From Pseudomonadota bacterium (GTDB taxonomy: Bacteria; Myxococcota_A; UBA796; SXON01), in the NCBI GenBank assembly GCA_005776735.1, contig SXOM01000433.1, positions 1 through 8,449 on the forward strand: a stretch of 8,449 nucleotides of DNA, read 5' to 3'. Under the pieces are notes generated by a model. That model worked only from the letters and a program-made list of their open reading frames with translations. It searched no databases and was not told the origin of the DNA. The translations under genes and the position numbers were made by a program. Of the stretch, positions 1 to 7,345 are shown one piece after another (position 1 is the first letter of the stretch; each line of letters starts with the position of its first letter).

Positions 1-1059
1 GAGTTCACCCAGATCGACATCGAGATGAGCTTCGCCACGCGCGAGCTGGTGATGGAGCTCGCGACGGGCGTGGTGAAAACGGTGTGGAAGCAGATCGGCG
101 GTCACGACGTGGGCACCATCCCGGTCATGTCCTACGACGAGGCCATCCGGCGCTACGGTGTCGACGCGCCCGACACCCGCTTCGCGATGGAGCACACCAC
201 GCTCACCGACGTGTTGCGCGGCACCGAGTTCGGGGTCGTCCGCGGCCAGCTCGACGCGGGCGGCATCGCCAAGGCGTTCGTCGTGAAGGGCGGTGGGGCC
301 ACGGTCAGCCGCAAGCAGCTCGACGCGTGGACGGGGTTCGTGCGCGCGTACAAGCTCGGCGGCCTGCTCTACGGCAAGGTCGGCGCCCCGTGGACCGGGC
401 CCATGTCCAAGCTGTCCGAGGCCGAGCTCGCGGCCGTGGCGGCGGCCACCGGCGCGGTCGAGGGCGACCTGGTGCTGCTCGGCGCGGGCGCGCCCAACGC
501 TGTCAACGCCGGCCTGGGCAAGCTGCGCGCGGCGGTCGCCAAGGAGCTGGGCCTGGTCCCGCCGGGCTTCAGCTTCGTGTGGGTGGTCGACTTCCCCAGC
601 TTCGAGAAGGACGAAGAGTCCGGTCGTTGGATGGCGGTGCACCACCCGTTCACCAGTCCGCGGCCCGAGCACCTCGGCTACCTCGCCGAGGGCCGCCAGG
701 GCGAGATGTACGCCGACGCCTACGACATCGTGTGCAATGGCTACGAGATCGGCGGCGGGAGCATCCGCATCCACGATCCGGAGATCCAGTCGCAGGTGTT
801 CACGGCGCTCGGCCTGAGCCGGGAGGACGCGGAGCAGAAGTTCGGCTTCCTGCTCGACGCGCTGCGCCACGGGGCGCCCCCCCACGGCGGTCTGGCGTTC
901 GGCTTCGACCGGATGATCATGCTTCTTTGCGGCACGGACAACATCCGCGAGGTCATCGCCTTCCCGAAGACCACCAGCGCACAGGACCTGATGTCGGGGG
1001 CCCCGAGCCCGGTCGACCCCGCCCAGCTCGGCGAGCTGCACGTCCGCAACACGGAGTGA
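1..1059 (+). CDS. aspS: Aspartyl-tRNA synthetase, 3' part (5' end outside window)
   Basis: Class II aminoacyl-tRNA synthetase that charges tRNA-Asp in the cytoplasm. Reading is open from base 1 in frame 1, and 352 codons are visible before TGA at 1057-1059. The first visible residues, EFTQIDIEMSF, are class II motif 2; the ATG at base 25 is internal, not the start. Next comes the bacterial GAD insertion domain, opened by DTRFAMEHTTLTDV at about visible residues 58-71. The catalytic core then resumes with HHPFTSPRPE, the YDIVCNGYEIGGGS strand and motif 3 (GGLAFGFDRMIMLL, visible residues 296-309), followed by REVIAFPK. The N-terminal anticodon-binding OB fold and motif 1 lie upstream of the window. 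Without the N-terminal part I cannot tell a discriminating from a non-discriminating (Asp/Asn) enzyme. It converges on the operon ending at 1185. Confidence 0.97.
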   Translation, partial: EFTQIDIEMSFATRELVMELATGVVKTVWKQIGGHDVGTIPVMSYDEAIRRYGVDAPDTRFAMEHTTLTDVLRGTEFGVVRGQLDAGGIAKAFVVKGGGATVSRKQLDAWTGFVRAYKLGGLLYGKVGAPWTGPMSKLSEAELAAVAAATGAVEGDLVLLGAGAPNAVNAGLGKLRAAVAKELGLVPPGFSFVWVVDFPSFEKDEESGRWMAVHHPFTSPRPEHLGYLAEGRQGEMYADAYDIVCNGYEIGGGSIRIHDPEIQSQVFTALGLSREDAEQKFGFLLDALRHGAPPHGGLAFGFDRMIMLLCGTDNIREVIAFPKTTSAQDLMSGAPSPVDPAQLGELHVRNTE

Positions 1060-1184
1060 TCCGGGTTGGGCGGCGCCGCGAGCCCGTCCCCTCGTCGGGC
1101 CGAGGCCGCCCGGCGCCGCTCGCCGCCCGGGGTGCCGGTGCAGCCAGACCCGCGCGGTTCGGCGTGCCGCCGTTGTGCCCGGCC
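1060..1184. other. Convergent intergenic gap, no gene seen
   Basis: This 125-base gap separates the convergent ends of aspS and the selenoprotein/cytochrome gene. It is very GC-rich and contains several nested inverted repeats, including GGGCGGCG at 1068-1075 matched by CGCCGCCC at 1121-1128. I see no open frame with coding character, no tRNA and no classical hairpin followed by a T run. Confidence 0.6.
1160..1172. terminator. Possible weak terminator hairpin between convergent genes
   Basis: CGGCG-TGC-CGCCG is a perfect 5-bp stem with a 3-nt loop. On the + strand TTGT follows it, which is not a proper U tract. It lies about 100 nt after the aspS stop and 12 nt beyond the stop of the opposing gene. 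In DNA this GC-rich such stems arise by chance, so this is a weak candidate for stopping either transcript. Confidence 0.2.
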
Positions 1185-2687
1185 TTAGTGGGCCACCTTC
1201 GGCCGATAGCTCGCTTCGTCGAACCGCCCGCCGTCCTGCCGCGAGTCGTGACACAGGACACACTGCGGTGTGGGGGGCGAACGTACGAGGTGGGCGTTGG
1301 CCGGCGCCGCGGCGTGTTCGCGGCCGGCGCCGTGGCAGCTCTCGCAGCCGACGTGCTCCAGGCCCCCGAGGGCACGGGGGTCGGTGGGGCCCGCCTTGTC
1401 GAACGCGCCGGTCACGTGGCAGGTGTAGCAGTCGCGGTCGAACTGCCGGTCCTCGGCGACCAGCGAGGTGTACGCGCGCGCGTGCGCCGTGGACGACCAC
1501 TGCCGGGCTTCGGCCACGTGGCACCCCACGCAGGCCGCCGAGCCGACGTACGGGCCCTTGCCGGTGGCCGCGGCCGGCGCGGCCGCGGGCGCACTCTGCG
1601 CCCCGGTGAGCGTGGCCTTCAGCGCGTCGACCTTGGCCTTGGTGGGCGCGTCCTCGCCGATCTCGTCGCCCAGGCCGACGAGGCGGTTCTTGGCGTGGTG
1701 CGCCGGGCCCGAGGCCGCGGTGGCGGCGTCGAGCGCGGCCTTGGCGGTGGTGTGCTTCTTGGTCCAGAAGTCGACCTGGCGACCGAGCCGGATGCGCTCC
1801 TTGTCGTCTGCGGCGCGCGCCAGGCGTTCCTCGAGCTCGGTGAGCTTGCGGCTGGCGGCGTCGACGTCGTCCGCGCGCGCGGCGGCGGCACCGGCGTCGG
1901 CCCAGCGGGTGGCGCCCGGGGTGAGCACGAGCTCGATCACGCCGAGCAGCTTGCCGCGGGCCCCGTTGCTGAGCGCGAGCCCCCCGTTGGGGAGCCCGCG
2001 CGGGGTCGCCAACGTCTCCGCGGCATCGGTGCGGACGAGCAGATCGATGGCCGGAGAGCGCCGCGCCACGTCGTCCTCGGGCATCTTGCCCAGGTCGGCC
2101 AGCACCACCACCACGGTGTCGTCGACCGGGAGCCGCGCGAGCACCTCGCCGGGATCGCGCACGGTGCAGCCCTCCAGCCGCAGCTCGGGCGACGCCAGCC
2201 CGTACACCTGCACCTTTGCGCCGCCCTTGGTGAACTCACGCACGGCCGGGAACGGCAAGGGGGTGGTGCACTCGACGTTGCTCACGACGTAGGGGAGCGC
2301 GTGGGCGTCGTAGAGCGACTCGACGAACGCACGCCCGAACGCGAAGTCGCCGCGCGCCGGCATCATCGCGTCGACCCCTCCGGCGCGCGTGGCCTCGGCG
2401 ATGAGGCGGGCCTTGGCCTCGCGCTCCGCGAGCTCCGCCTCGGGGATGGGGGCCGTGCGACGGAACAGGCCTCCGGCATCGACCACGAGCCGCTCGCCGC
2501 CGATGCCCTTCAGTGCTGCGTTTCTCCGGGACAGACCGCCCTGGGGATGGCGGGGTCACCCACAAGGTTCGATCTCGCCGTCCACCGCGCCCTGGTAGGC
2601 GAGGGTGAAGGCGGGCGACGCAGACGGCGTCGCCTCCGGCTCGGCAGGGGTGGAACAACCGAGGAGCACCAGCGGCGCGAGGATCAC
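1185..2687 (-). CDS. UshA-like selenoprotein with C-terminal tetraheme cytochrome (lipoprotein)
   Basis: One 500-residue reading frame containing an in-frame TGA (codon 44) that I read as selenocysteine. The start is GTG at 2687. Its stop-start overlap with the preceding gene is GTGA, an AGGGGG Shine-Dalgarno lies 7 nt upstream, and no other in-frame start is near. Residues 1-11 (VILAPLVLLGC) form a short lipoprotein signal with an LLGC lipobox, followed by Ser. Residues about 27-260 resemble the UshA/5'-nucleotidase metallophosphatase fold: EPCG-Sec at 40-44, QGGLSRR at 49-55, VVDAGG, ARGDFAFG at about 111-118, and a glycine-rich strand near 230-250. The usual metal-ligand motifs appear substituted (D-x-H, GNHE and GHxH positions). 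A charged, probably helical region spans about 272-330, then an Ala/Pro linker near 366-377. The tail has four CxxCH heme sites (CVGCH 386, CYTCH 420, CESCH 448, CVLCH 476) in a cytochrome c554-like pattern. It should be extracytoplasmic and membrane-anchored, with a redox role. The reaction and substrate are unknown. I recall 'UshA-like (seleno)protein' as an existing family label, which should be checked. Confidence 0.87.
2526..2544 (-). promoter_or_regulatory. Candidate bacterial SECIS hairpin
   Basis: Numbering from the base after the UGA, C12-C13 pair with G29-G30, A14 is bulged, G15-G17 pair with C26-C28, U25 is bulged, and C18-G24 closes a GGUCU loop (19-23). The loop opens 18 nt after the UGA, inside the accepted bacterial SECIS range (about 16-37 nt), and has G at its first positions as SelB requires. 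From memory, the E. coli fdhF SECIS has the same GGUCUG at +19 to +24 and also a bulged U in its stem. The bulged U here is on the 3' side, whereas in fdhF it is on the 5' side. The nearby codons AGA, GCA and GCA are uncommon in this GC-rich setting, consistent with selection on RNA. Confidence 0.75.
2556..2558 (-). other. In-frame UGA read as selenocysteine (Sec44)
   Basis: The codons around it read Glu-Pro-Cys-Gly-TGA-Pro-Arg-His-Pro-Gln-Gly-Gly-Leu-Ser-Arg-Arg. Homologues of this family, as I remember them, have EPCGC followed within a few residues by GGLxRR, so TGA sits exactly on the second Cys. Cys and Sec are typical exchange partners in selenoprotein families. There is no frame change: the upstream and downstream open frames are in the same phase. 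The nearby Cys42 would form a Cys-Gly-Sec pair able to make a selenenylsulfide (inference). The alternative is a nonsense mutation or base error, since TGC to TGA is one substitution. Confidence 0.85.
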
Positions 2688-4258
2688 GGGGTGACCCCCT
2701 GGCGACGCTTCTCCACCTCGGCCTCCTTCTCCTTCTTGCGCAGCTCGATGCGCTCCTGGCGCTCCGCTTCGCGGACCTTGCGCTCTTCGGCCTCGATCTT
2801 GGCCTTCCGTTCCTCTTCTGCGGCTTCGCCGCGCGCGTGCCGGCCATGCTCCCGGTGCAGGTCGCGCAGGACGTCCAACAGGCCGTCGTCCACGACGTAC
2901 ACCTCGGGGTAGGCCGTGTTCTTGGCGTAGTAGCGGCTGCGCGCGTGGCCCTCCTCGTCGGTGCGCGACGGGGCCTCCTTCCCGACCAGCAGCGTCACCT
3001 GCCGGCCCTCCTGGTCCACCATCTCGACCTTCGCGATCGGGGCGCCGAAGCCGTAGCGGGCGTCGTCGCCGCCGACGCCCACGAACTCGTCGCTCTCGAT
3101 GTCGGCAGCCCGGCCGGCGACCCGACGGGGGGTGCTCCCCGGTACGATGACCCCGTCGGACCACTGCCACTCCGACGCGGCCTGGCGGACCGTGACCACG
3201 CCCGCGAGGTCGGCGTCGCCCGGCTCGGGGGGGGCGAAGGTGCTCGTGAGCGAAACGAGCTGGTTCTGGTCCATGCGCGCGAACTGGCGCAGGCGCAGCT
3301 CTTCCGGGTCGCGCTGGAAGTCCTCGAGGAACACGTCGCGCACCGCGTAGACGAAGGGTTCGCCCTCGAGCTGGGCGTAGGCGAGCGGGTACTCGCCGTC
3401 CTTCTCGCCGGTCGGCGCGCCGAGCAGGAGCGTGAGCGGCGGTTTGCCCCCCGAGAACTGGATCTCGATCCGCGCGCGCGGGGGGGCGAGGCCGTAGTCG
3501 GCCGCCGCCGGGTCTTCGGAGACGAACTTGATCGCCTTCATCGCGCTGATGCGCCCGAGCAGGCCCCGCACCTCCATGTCGGCGGCGGCGATCTTCACCG
3601 GCTCGACGAGGTCCCACGCGCGCTCCCCGTCGGGCGAACGCTGGATCTTGAGCCGCGCCCCGCCGGGCAGGGTCGCGTCGAGCCCGTCGACGTCTTTGCT
3701 GTCGAACGACGCGAAGCGGCGCTCGCGGAACTCGGGGAGCTCCAACGAGTAGAAGTCGACCGCGGACTTCTTCACGGTGTAGACCACGTCGTCGTCGAGC
3801 TTGCGGAGGTAGTACGACACGCCGGAGGGGTTGGGGTCGCCCGCGTCGAACTCCAGCGTGCGCCCGTCGCGGAGCGTGAGCTTCACGTGGATGGCGTTGT
3901 CGCCGAGCCCGTAGAGCGCACCTTCGTCCCCGACCTCGGCCACCGTGGCGCGTGACACGAGGTCGTGGAGCTGGTGCTTCACGCGGTTCACCATCTGGCG
4001 GCTGGCGCGCATGTCGGTGCCTTCGATCCACCAGGTGCCGTCGGCGTGTTCCAAGAGGGTGATCGTGCCGTCGGCGCGGGTGACGTCGACCCGCATCAGG
4101 TCGGCCTTCTCGAACACGAAGAGCGCGACGCCCTCGGTCTTCTTCGCGGCCTCCTTGCGCTCCTTGGGGGTGAGCTCGACCGGCTTGAGGGCGAAGTACC
4201 CGCCCACCAGGACCAGGAGCACCGCCAACGCGACCAATGTGCCTCGAAACTGCTTCAT
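2684..4258 (-). CDS. DUF4340 domain protein, membrane-anchored, ABC-associated
   Basis: 524 residues from ATG at 4258 to TGA at 2684-2686. The start is supported by a GGAGGT Shine-Dalgarno and by the MKQFRG n-region preceding a single membrane segment (about 6-24); the longer in-frame extension to 4435 has no membrane-protein character. The rest should lie outside the cytoplasmic membrane. Three related units with the DUF4340 signature are visible: YGLG at 116 followed by VYTV at about 159-162, YGLAPP at 255 followed by FVYAV at 302, and YGFGAP at 402 followed by VYVV at 453. In this family such genes sit next to gldG-like genes and probably belong to the same envelope ABC complex; biochemical function is unknown. 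The last 48 or so residues (477-524) are an E/K/R-rich, probably helical tail. It starts 2 nt after the GldG-like stop and overlaps the next gene by 4 nt. Confidence 0.9.
   Translation of the reverse strand: MKQFRGTLVALAVLLVLVGGYFALKPVELTPKERKEAAKKTEGVALFVFEKADLMRVDVTRADGTITLLEHADGTWWIEGTDMRASRQMVNRVKHQLHDLVSRATVAEVGDEGALYGLGDNAIHVKLTLRDGRTLEFDAGDPNPSGVSYYLRKLDDDVVYTVKKSAVDFYSLELPEFRERRFASFDSKDVDGLDATLPGGARLKIQRSPDGERAWDLVEPVKIAAADMEVRGLLGRISAMKAIKFVSEDPAAADYGLAPPRARIEIQFSGGKPPLTLLLGAPTGEKDGEYPLAYAQLEGEPFVYAVRDVFLEDFQRDPEELRLRQFARMDQNQLVSLTSTFAPPEPGDADLAGVVTVRQAASEWQWSDGVIVPGSTPRRVAGRAADIESDEFVGVGGDDARYGFGAPIAKVEMVDQEGRQVTLLVGKEAPSRTDEEGHARSRYYAKNTAYPEVYVVDDGLLDVLRDLHREHGRHARGEAAEEERKAKIEAEERKVREAERQERIELRKKEKEAEVEKRRQGVTP
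2695..2700 (-). promoter_or_regulatory. Shine-Dalgarno for the selenoprotein GTG start
   Basis: AGGGGG lies 7 nt upstream of the GTG at 2687, inside the last codons of the DUF4340 gene. It fixes the start of the selenoprotein gene where an ordinary call would place it at 2486. It overlaps the near-palindrome GGGGTCACCCC (2688-2698), which could partly hide it until the upstream ribosome passes. Confidence 0.6.
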
Positions 4259-4260
4259 CG

Positions 4261-5718
4261 CTACCTCCCCCGCCGCGAGGCCCATACGCCCGCGCCGAGC
4301 ACCACGATCAGGAGCGGCCCGAGCCCGATCGCCAACCAGCGGATCTGCTCGGTGTCCTCGACCGAGAACGCCAACCGGCGCGTGGCCTGCGGCCGCCCCA
4401 CCACTGAGATGCGGTCTTCGTCGCCGACCAACCACCGGAACGAGTTGAGGACGAAGCTCGCGTTCCCCGGCCCCTCGGCCAAGAGGCCGTTGGTGAAGAC
4501 GTCGCTGTCGCCGACCACCAGGACCCGCGAGGTGCCCTTCTTGACCAGGCCGCTGTCGCGCGACACCTCCAGCGCCACCGCCATCGTGGCGGGCCCCTGC
4601 CCGTCGATCTCCGGCTCGTAGAGGCCCTGGCCGTTGCGAACCTCGCCGCCCCGGTCGATCCAGCCGTCGCGGCTGGTCTCGAGCACCGTGCTCGCCCGCA
4701 CCCCCTCCATCGGCGGGGACGCCGGCTGGACCGGCGCGGCGCTCGACACCACCGTCACCAACGAGTCCTCGGAGAGGTCCTTGGTGATGGGGTGCGACTT
4801 GTAGCGGGGCACCGGCCGGTCCGGGTACGGGAACACCAACATCTTGTCGAGCACCCGGCCCGACGGCACCGTGACCCCGAGCCGACCCAGCAGCGACGGC
4901 ACCGGCGAGTCGGGATCGACCGCGAACAGCACACTGCCGCCGCCCGCGAGGTACGCGAGCAGGAGGTCTTCTTCCAACGGGGGGATCGGCACCTTGGGCC
5001 GGAGCACGGCCACCGCGGCGGCATCGTCCGGCACCCGTGGCACCGGCATGTCGCGTTGCCGCACGAAGTCGAGCCGCTTGAGCTCGTAGTCGTCCTGACC
5101 CAGGATGCTGACCGCGTCGGACAACCCGCCGAGGTCGTGGCTCTCGGGATCGAGCTCACCGTGCCCGACCAACGCGTACACCACGCGGTGGTTCTCGGCC
5201 GTGAGCTGCGAGAACGCGCGGTTGACCGCGACCTCGCCCAGGAACTCGAGCCGCCGGTCGTCGCCCTTGCCCACCCGCTTGAACAGCTCGCGGTCCTTGA
5301 TGTCGACGCGCGCTTCGCCGCGCTGCACCACCACCGTGCTGTACTCGGTGACGCCGAGCTTCTCGGCCGTGAGCCGCTCCCGGTCGAAGTCGACGAACCG
5401 CACCTCGACCACCTGCGACGCGTAGTCCAACTCGTCGAGCAGGTCGCGCAGGGCGCGGTCCTTGAAGTAGCTGTCCTTCTTGCCGCGTTGCCCCGTGAAC
5501 GCCGTGACGACCACCGGCTTGCCGTCGCGGTCCATCAAGGACAGCTTGGTGCGGGTGTCGGCCATCAGGACCGAGCCCTGGTCGGCGCTGAGGTCGACCC
5601 GGACCCGCTGCATGTCGACGAGGAGGTAGCCCACGCACACGGCGGCCACGCCGAGCACGCTGACCAAGAGGGCGTTGGAGCCGGCGGCGAAGCGCCGTCG
5701 GGCCTGGTTCACCGCCAT
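4261..5718 (-). CDS. GldG-family ABC auxiliary membrane protein
   Basis: 485 residues from ATG at 5718 (MAVNQARRR) to TAG at 4261-4263. A basic N-terminus precedes one membrane segment at about 15-34. A large extracytoplasmic region follows with the hallmarks of the GldG/ABC_transp_aux family: VDLSADQGSVLMADTRTKL, then PVVVTAFTG, then a conserved VVYALVGHGE stretch, and near the end RVLVVGDSDVFTN. A second membrane segment (about 461-480) and a basic tail (SRRGR) close the protein. It therefore spans the membrane twice with the bulk outside the cytoplasm. GldG was named in Bacteroidetes gliding, where it partners GldA and GldF, but homologues are widespread in bacteria without that motility system, so the symbol is not assigned. 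Its start overlaps the permease end by 10 nt, implying coupled translation. Confidence 0.92.
   Translation of the reverse strand: MAVNQARRRFAAGSNALLVSVLGVAAVCVGYLLVDMQRVRVDLSADQGSVLMADTRTKLSLMDRDGKPVVVTAFTGQRGKKDSYFKDRALRDLLDELDYASQVVEVRFVDFDRERLTAEKLGVTEYSTVVVQRGEARVDIKDRELFKRVGKGDDRRLEFLGEVAVNRAFSQLTAENHRVVYALVGHGELDPESHDLGGLSDAVSILGQDDYELKRLDFVRQRDMPVPRVPDDAAAVAVLRPKVPIPPLEEDLLLAYLAGGGSVLFAVDPDSPVPSLLGRLGVTVPSGRVLDKMLVFPYPDRPVPRYKSHPITKDLSEDSLVTVVSSAAPVQPASPPMEGVRASTVLETSRDGWIDRGGEVRNGQGLYEPEIDGQGPATMAVALEVSRDSGLVKKGTSRVLVVGDSDVFTNGLLAEGPGNASFVLNSFRWLVGDEDRISVVGRPQATRRLAFSVEDTEQIRWLAIGLGPLLIVVLGAGVWASRRGR
4263..4268 (-). promoter_or_regulatory. Shine-Dalgarno for the DUF4340 gene
   Basis: GGAGGT on the minus strand runs into the TAG stop of the upstream GldG-like gene and ends 4 nt before the ATG at 4258. 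It is the strongest ribosome binding site in the operon and decides the DUF4340 start against the longer upstream open frame. Confidence 0.75.
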
Positions 5719-6419
5719 CGGCGCGACTCCAACGAACGGGTGGTCAAGAACAAGAACGCGAAGGACATCGCCAGGAAGTAGTAGATGTCGGCCGTGTCGA
5801 GCACCCCGCGCCCGAACGACTCGAGGTGGGTGAGCACGCCGAAGGGCTGCAACTTCGCCGCGAGGTCGTCGCCGACGAGCGCTTCGGCGCGGCCCACCAG
5901 CCAGAACGGCAACAACAGCAGCACGCCGACGAGGCCGGCTGCCAGTTGATCGTCGAGCAGGCTCGACGAGAACAGGCCGGCGGCGGAGAACGCGCACGCC
6001 GCCAGGAACAGGCCCAGGTAGGTCGTCGCCACCACGCCCCAGTCGGGCTCGCCGTAGTAGGCGAGGATGGCCGGAAGCACGGCCGTGCCGAGGAACATCA
6101 GCACGCACAACGTCACCGACGCCAGCCACTTGCCGAGCACCAGCGCAAACGGCGAGATCGGCGAGGTGAGCAACATCTCCAGCGTGCCCTGGCGCCGCTC
6201 CTCCGCGAAGTGGCGCATCGTGAGCATCGGCAGGACGAAGAGCTCGGCGATGGCGAGGTTGCTCGACAGGACCCGCAGGCTCGCTTCGCCGGTGAGCGTG
6301 ACGCCCAGGTAGAAGAACAACCCGCTCAGGAACAGGAAAACGGCGAGGAACGCATAGGCGGTCGGGTTGACCGCGTACACGCGCATCTCCTTCTTCCAGA
6401 TGGTGTAGACCCCGCTCAT
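5709..6419 (-). CDS. ABC-2 type permease, GldF-like
   Basis: 236 residues, ATG at 6419 to TGA at 5709-5711. About six hydrophobic segments are visible (roughly 21-40, 51-67, 93-120, 130-152, 160-175, 211-226). The cytoplasmic coupling motif MRHFAEERRQGTLEMLL at 68-84 is the classical ABC-2/GldF signature, and SFGRGVLDTADIYYF at 201-215 is typical of the GldF branch. It would form the transmembrane pore with the ATPase encoded just upstream, whose stop codon overlaps this start as ATGA. It ends inside the GldG-like gene. The transported substrate cannot be read from sequence. Confidence 0.93.
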   Translation of the reverse strand: MSGVYTIWKKEMRVYAVNPTAYAFLAVFLFLSGLFFYLGVTLTGEASLRVLSSNLAIAELFVLPMLTMRHFAEERRQGTLEMLLTSPISPFALVLGKWLASVTLCVLMFLGTAVLPAILAYYGEPDWGVVATTYLGLFLAACAFSAAGLFSSSLLDDQLAAGLVGVLLLLPFWLVGRAEALVGDDLAAKLQPFGVLTHLESFGRGVLDTADIYYFLAMSFAFLFLTTRSLESRRWR

Positions 6420-7345
6420 GCCGCGGCCCCTTCGCGCCCGACCACGCCGATGAACGCCTCCTCCAACGAGGGGGCCCGGCGTTCGAGCGCGCGGAGCGAG
6501 AATTCGCCCGCCTGGGCGCGCGCGGCCAGCATCTCACGAGGATCGCCCTCGGCGCGCACCCGCCACGCCGCCCACCCCTGCACCTCGCCCAACGGCTCGA
6601 CCACGCGCACCCCGGGCAGGCGCCCGAGCTGCGGCCCTTCGATGCCGCGAACCTCGACGTACGTCCACGCGCCGCCCGGCGCGAGCGCCCGCAGCTCGTC
6701 CAGCGTGCCTTGCGCGACCAGCCGCCCCCGGTGGATGACCAGGGCCCGCGGACAGAGCGCTTCGACCTCGGAGAGGATGTGCGTGCTCAGGATGACGGTG
6801 TGGCTGCCCGCCAACGACAAGACCAACTCCCGGATGCCCGCCACCTGCGCGGGGTCGAGCCCCGAGGTGGGCTCGTCGAGGATGAGCACCGGCGGATCAT
6901 GTAGGATGGCCTGGGCAAAACCGACACGTTGGCGGTACCCCTTGGACAAGGAGCCGAGCAGCCGCCCTTCCCACCCGCGCAGGCCCACCCGCTCCATCGT
7001 CTCGCCGATACGGCCCGCACGGCGGGCCCGGGGCACACCGCGGAGCTCGGCGCAGAACTGCAAGTAGTCCCCGACGGAGAGCTCGGGGTAGAGCGGCGGG
7101 GTCTCCGGCAGGTAGCCGACGCGCTCGCGCACCGCGTAGGGCTCGTCGAACACGTCGAACCCGGCGACCTTCGCCACCCCGGCCGTGGCGGGGATGTACC
7201 CGGTGAGGATGCGCATCGTCGTCGTCTTGCCGGCGCCGTTCGGCCCCAAGAAACCGACGATTTCGCCCTTCTGGACGGTGAAGCTCACGTCGTCGAGCGC
7301 GACGCGTGGCCCATAAGCCTTGGTCAGGCCGGAGACTTCGATCAT
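6416..7345 (-). CDS. ABC transporter ATPase, GldA/NatA-like
   Basis: 309 residues, ATG at 7345 to TGA at 6416-6418. MIEVSGLTKAYG is the expected beginning of an ABC nucleotide-binding domain, so the in-frame extension back to 7618 is rejected. Walker A is GPNGAGKTT (34-42). The Q-loop position carries Glu (LPETPPLYPE, Glu81), as often in this branch. The signature is LSKGYRQRV (133-141), Walker B is VLILDEP with Glu158, and the switch His is His189 in STH. A C-terminal extension of about 90 residues follows, as in exporter-type ATPases of the ABC-2 class. It powers the permease encoded next. It is the first gene of the five-gene operon, and its start codon overlaps that of the divergent gene. 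No clear Shine-Dalgarno is seen upstream. Confidence 0.95.
   Translation of the reverse strand: MIEVSGLTKAYGPRVALDDVSFTVQKGEIVGFLGPNGAGKTTTMRILTGYIPATAGVAKVAGFDVFDEPYAVRERVGYLPETPPLYPELSVGDYLQFCAELRGVPRARRAGRIGETMERVGLRGWEGRLLGSLSKGYRQRVGFAQAILHDPPVLILDEPTSGLDPAQVAGIRELVLSLAGSHTVILSTHILSEVEALCPRALVIHRGRLVAQGTLDELRALAPGGAWTYVEVRGIEGPQLGRLPGVRVVEPLGEVQGWAAWRVRAEGDPREMLAARAQAGEFSLRALERRAPSLEEAFIGVVGREGAAA

Noticed and set aside
2537..2554. Alternative hairpin CCGCC/GGCGG directly after the UGA
   Set aside because: It is a 5-bp stem too close to the UGA, with a loop that does not begin with G. It competes with the SECIS fold but fits the bacterial SECIS rules less well.
2486..2687. Reading the selenoprotein locus as a frameshifted or decayed pseudogene
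   Set aside because: Both halves are in the same frame, the TGA sits on a conserved Cys position, a SECIS-like hairpin follows, and the downstream frame with four heme motifs is intact. A base error remains possible but is less economical.
84..2912. A very long (942-codon) rightward open frame
   Set aside because: It crosses aspS and runs antisense to the cytochrome gene, is dominated by Arg, Gly, Ala and Pro, and has no domain signature. It reflects stop-codon scarcity in GC-rich DNA.
4259..4435. N-terminal extension of the DUF4340 protein
   Set aside because: The extension is Arg/Gly-rich and overlaps the GldG-like gene. ATG 4258 has a strong Shine-Dalgarno and the right n-region before the membrane segment.
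5719..6537. N-terminal extension of the GldG-like protein
   Set aside because: It is the shadow of the permease gene in another frame; the GldG family begins with a short basic n-region and membrane segment, as at 5718.
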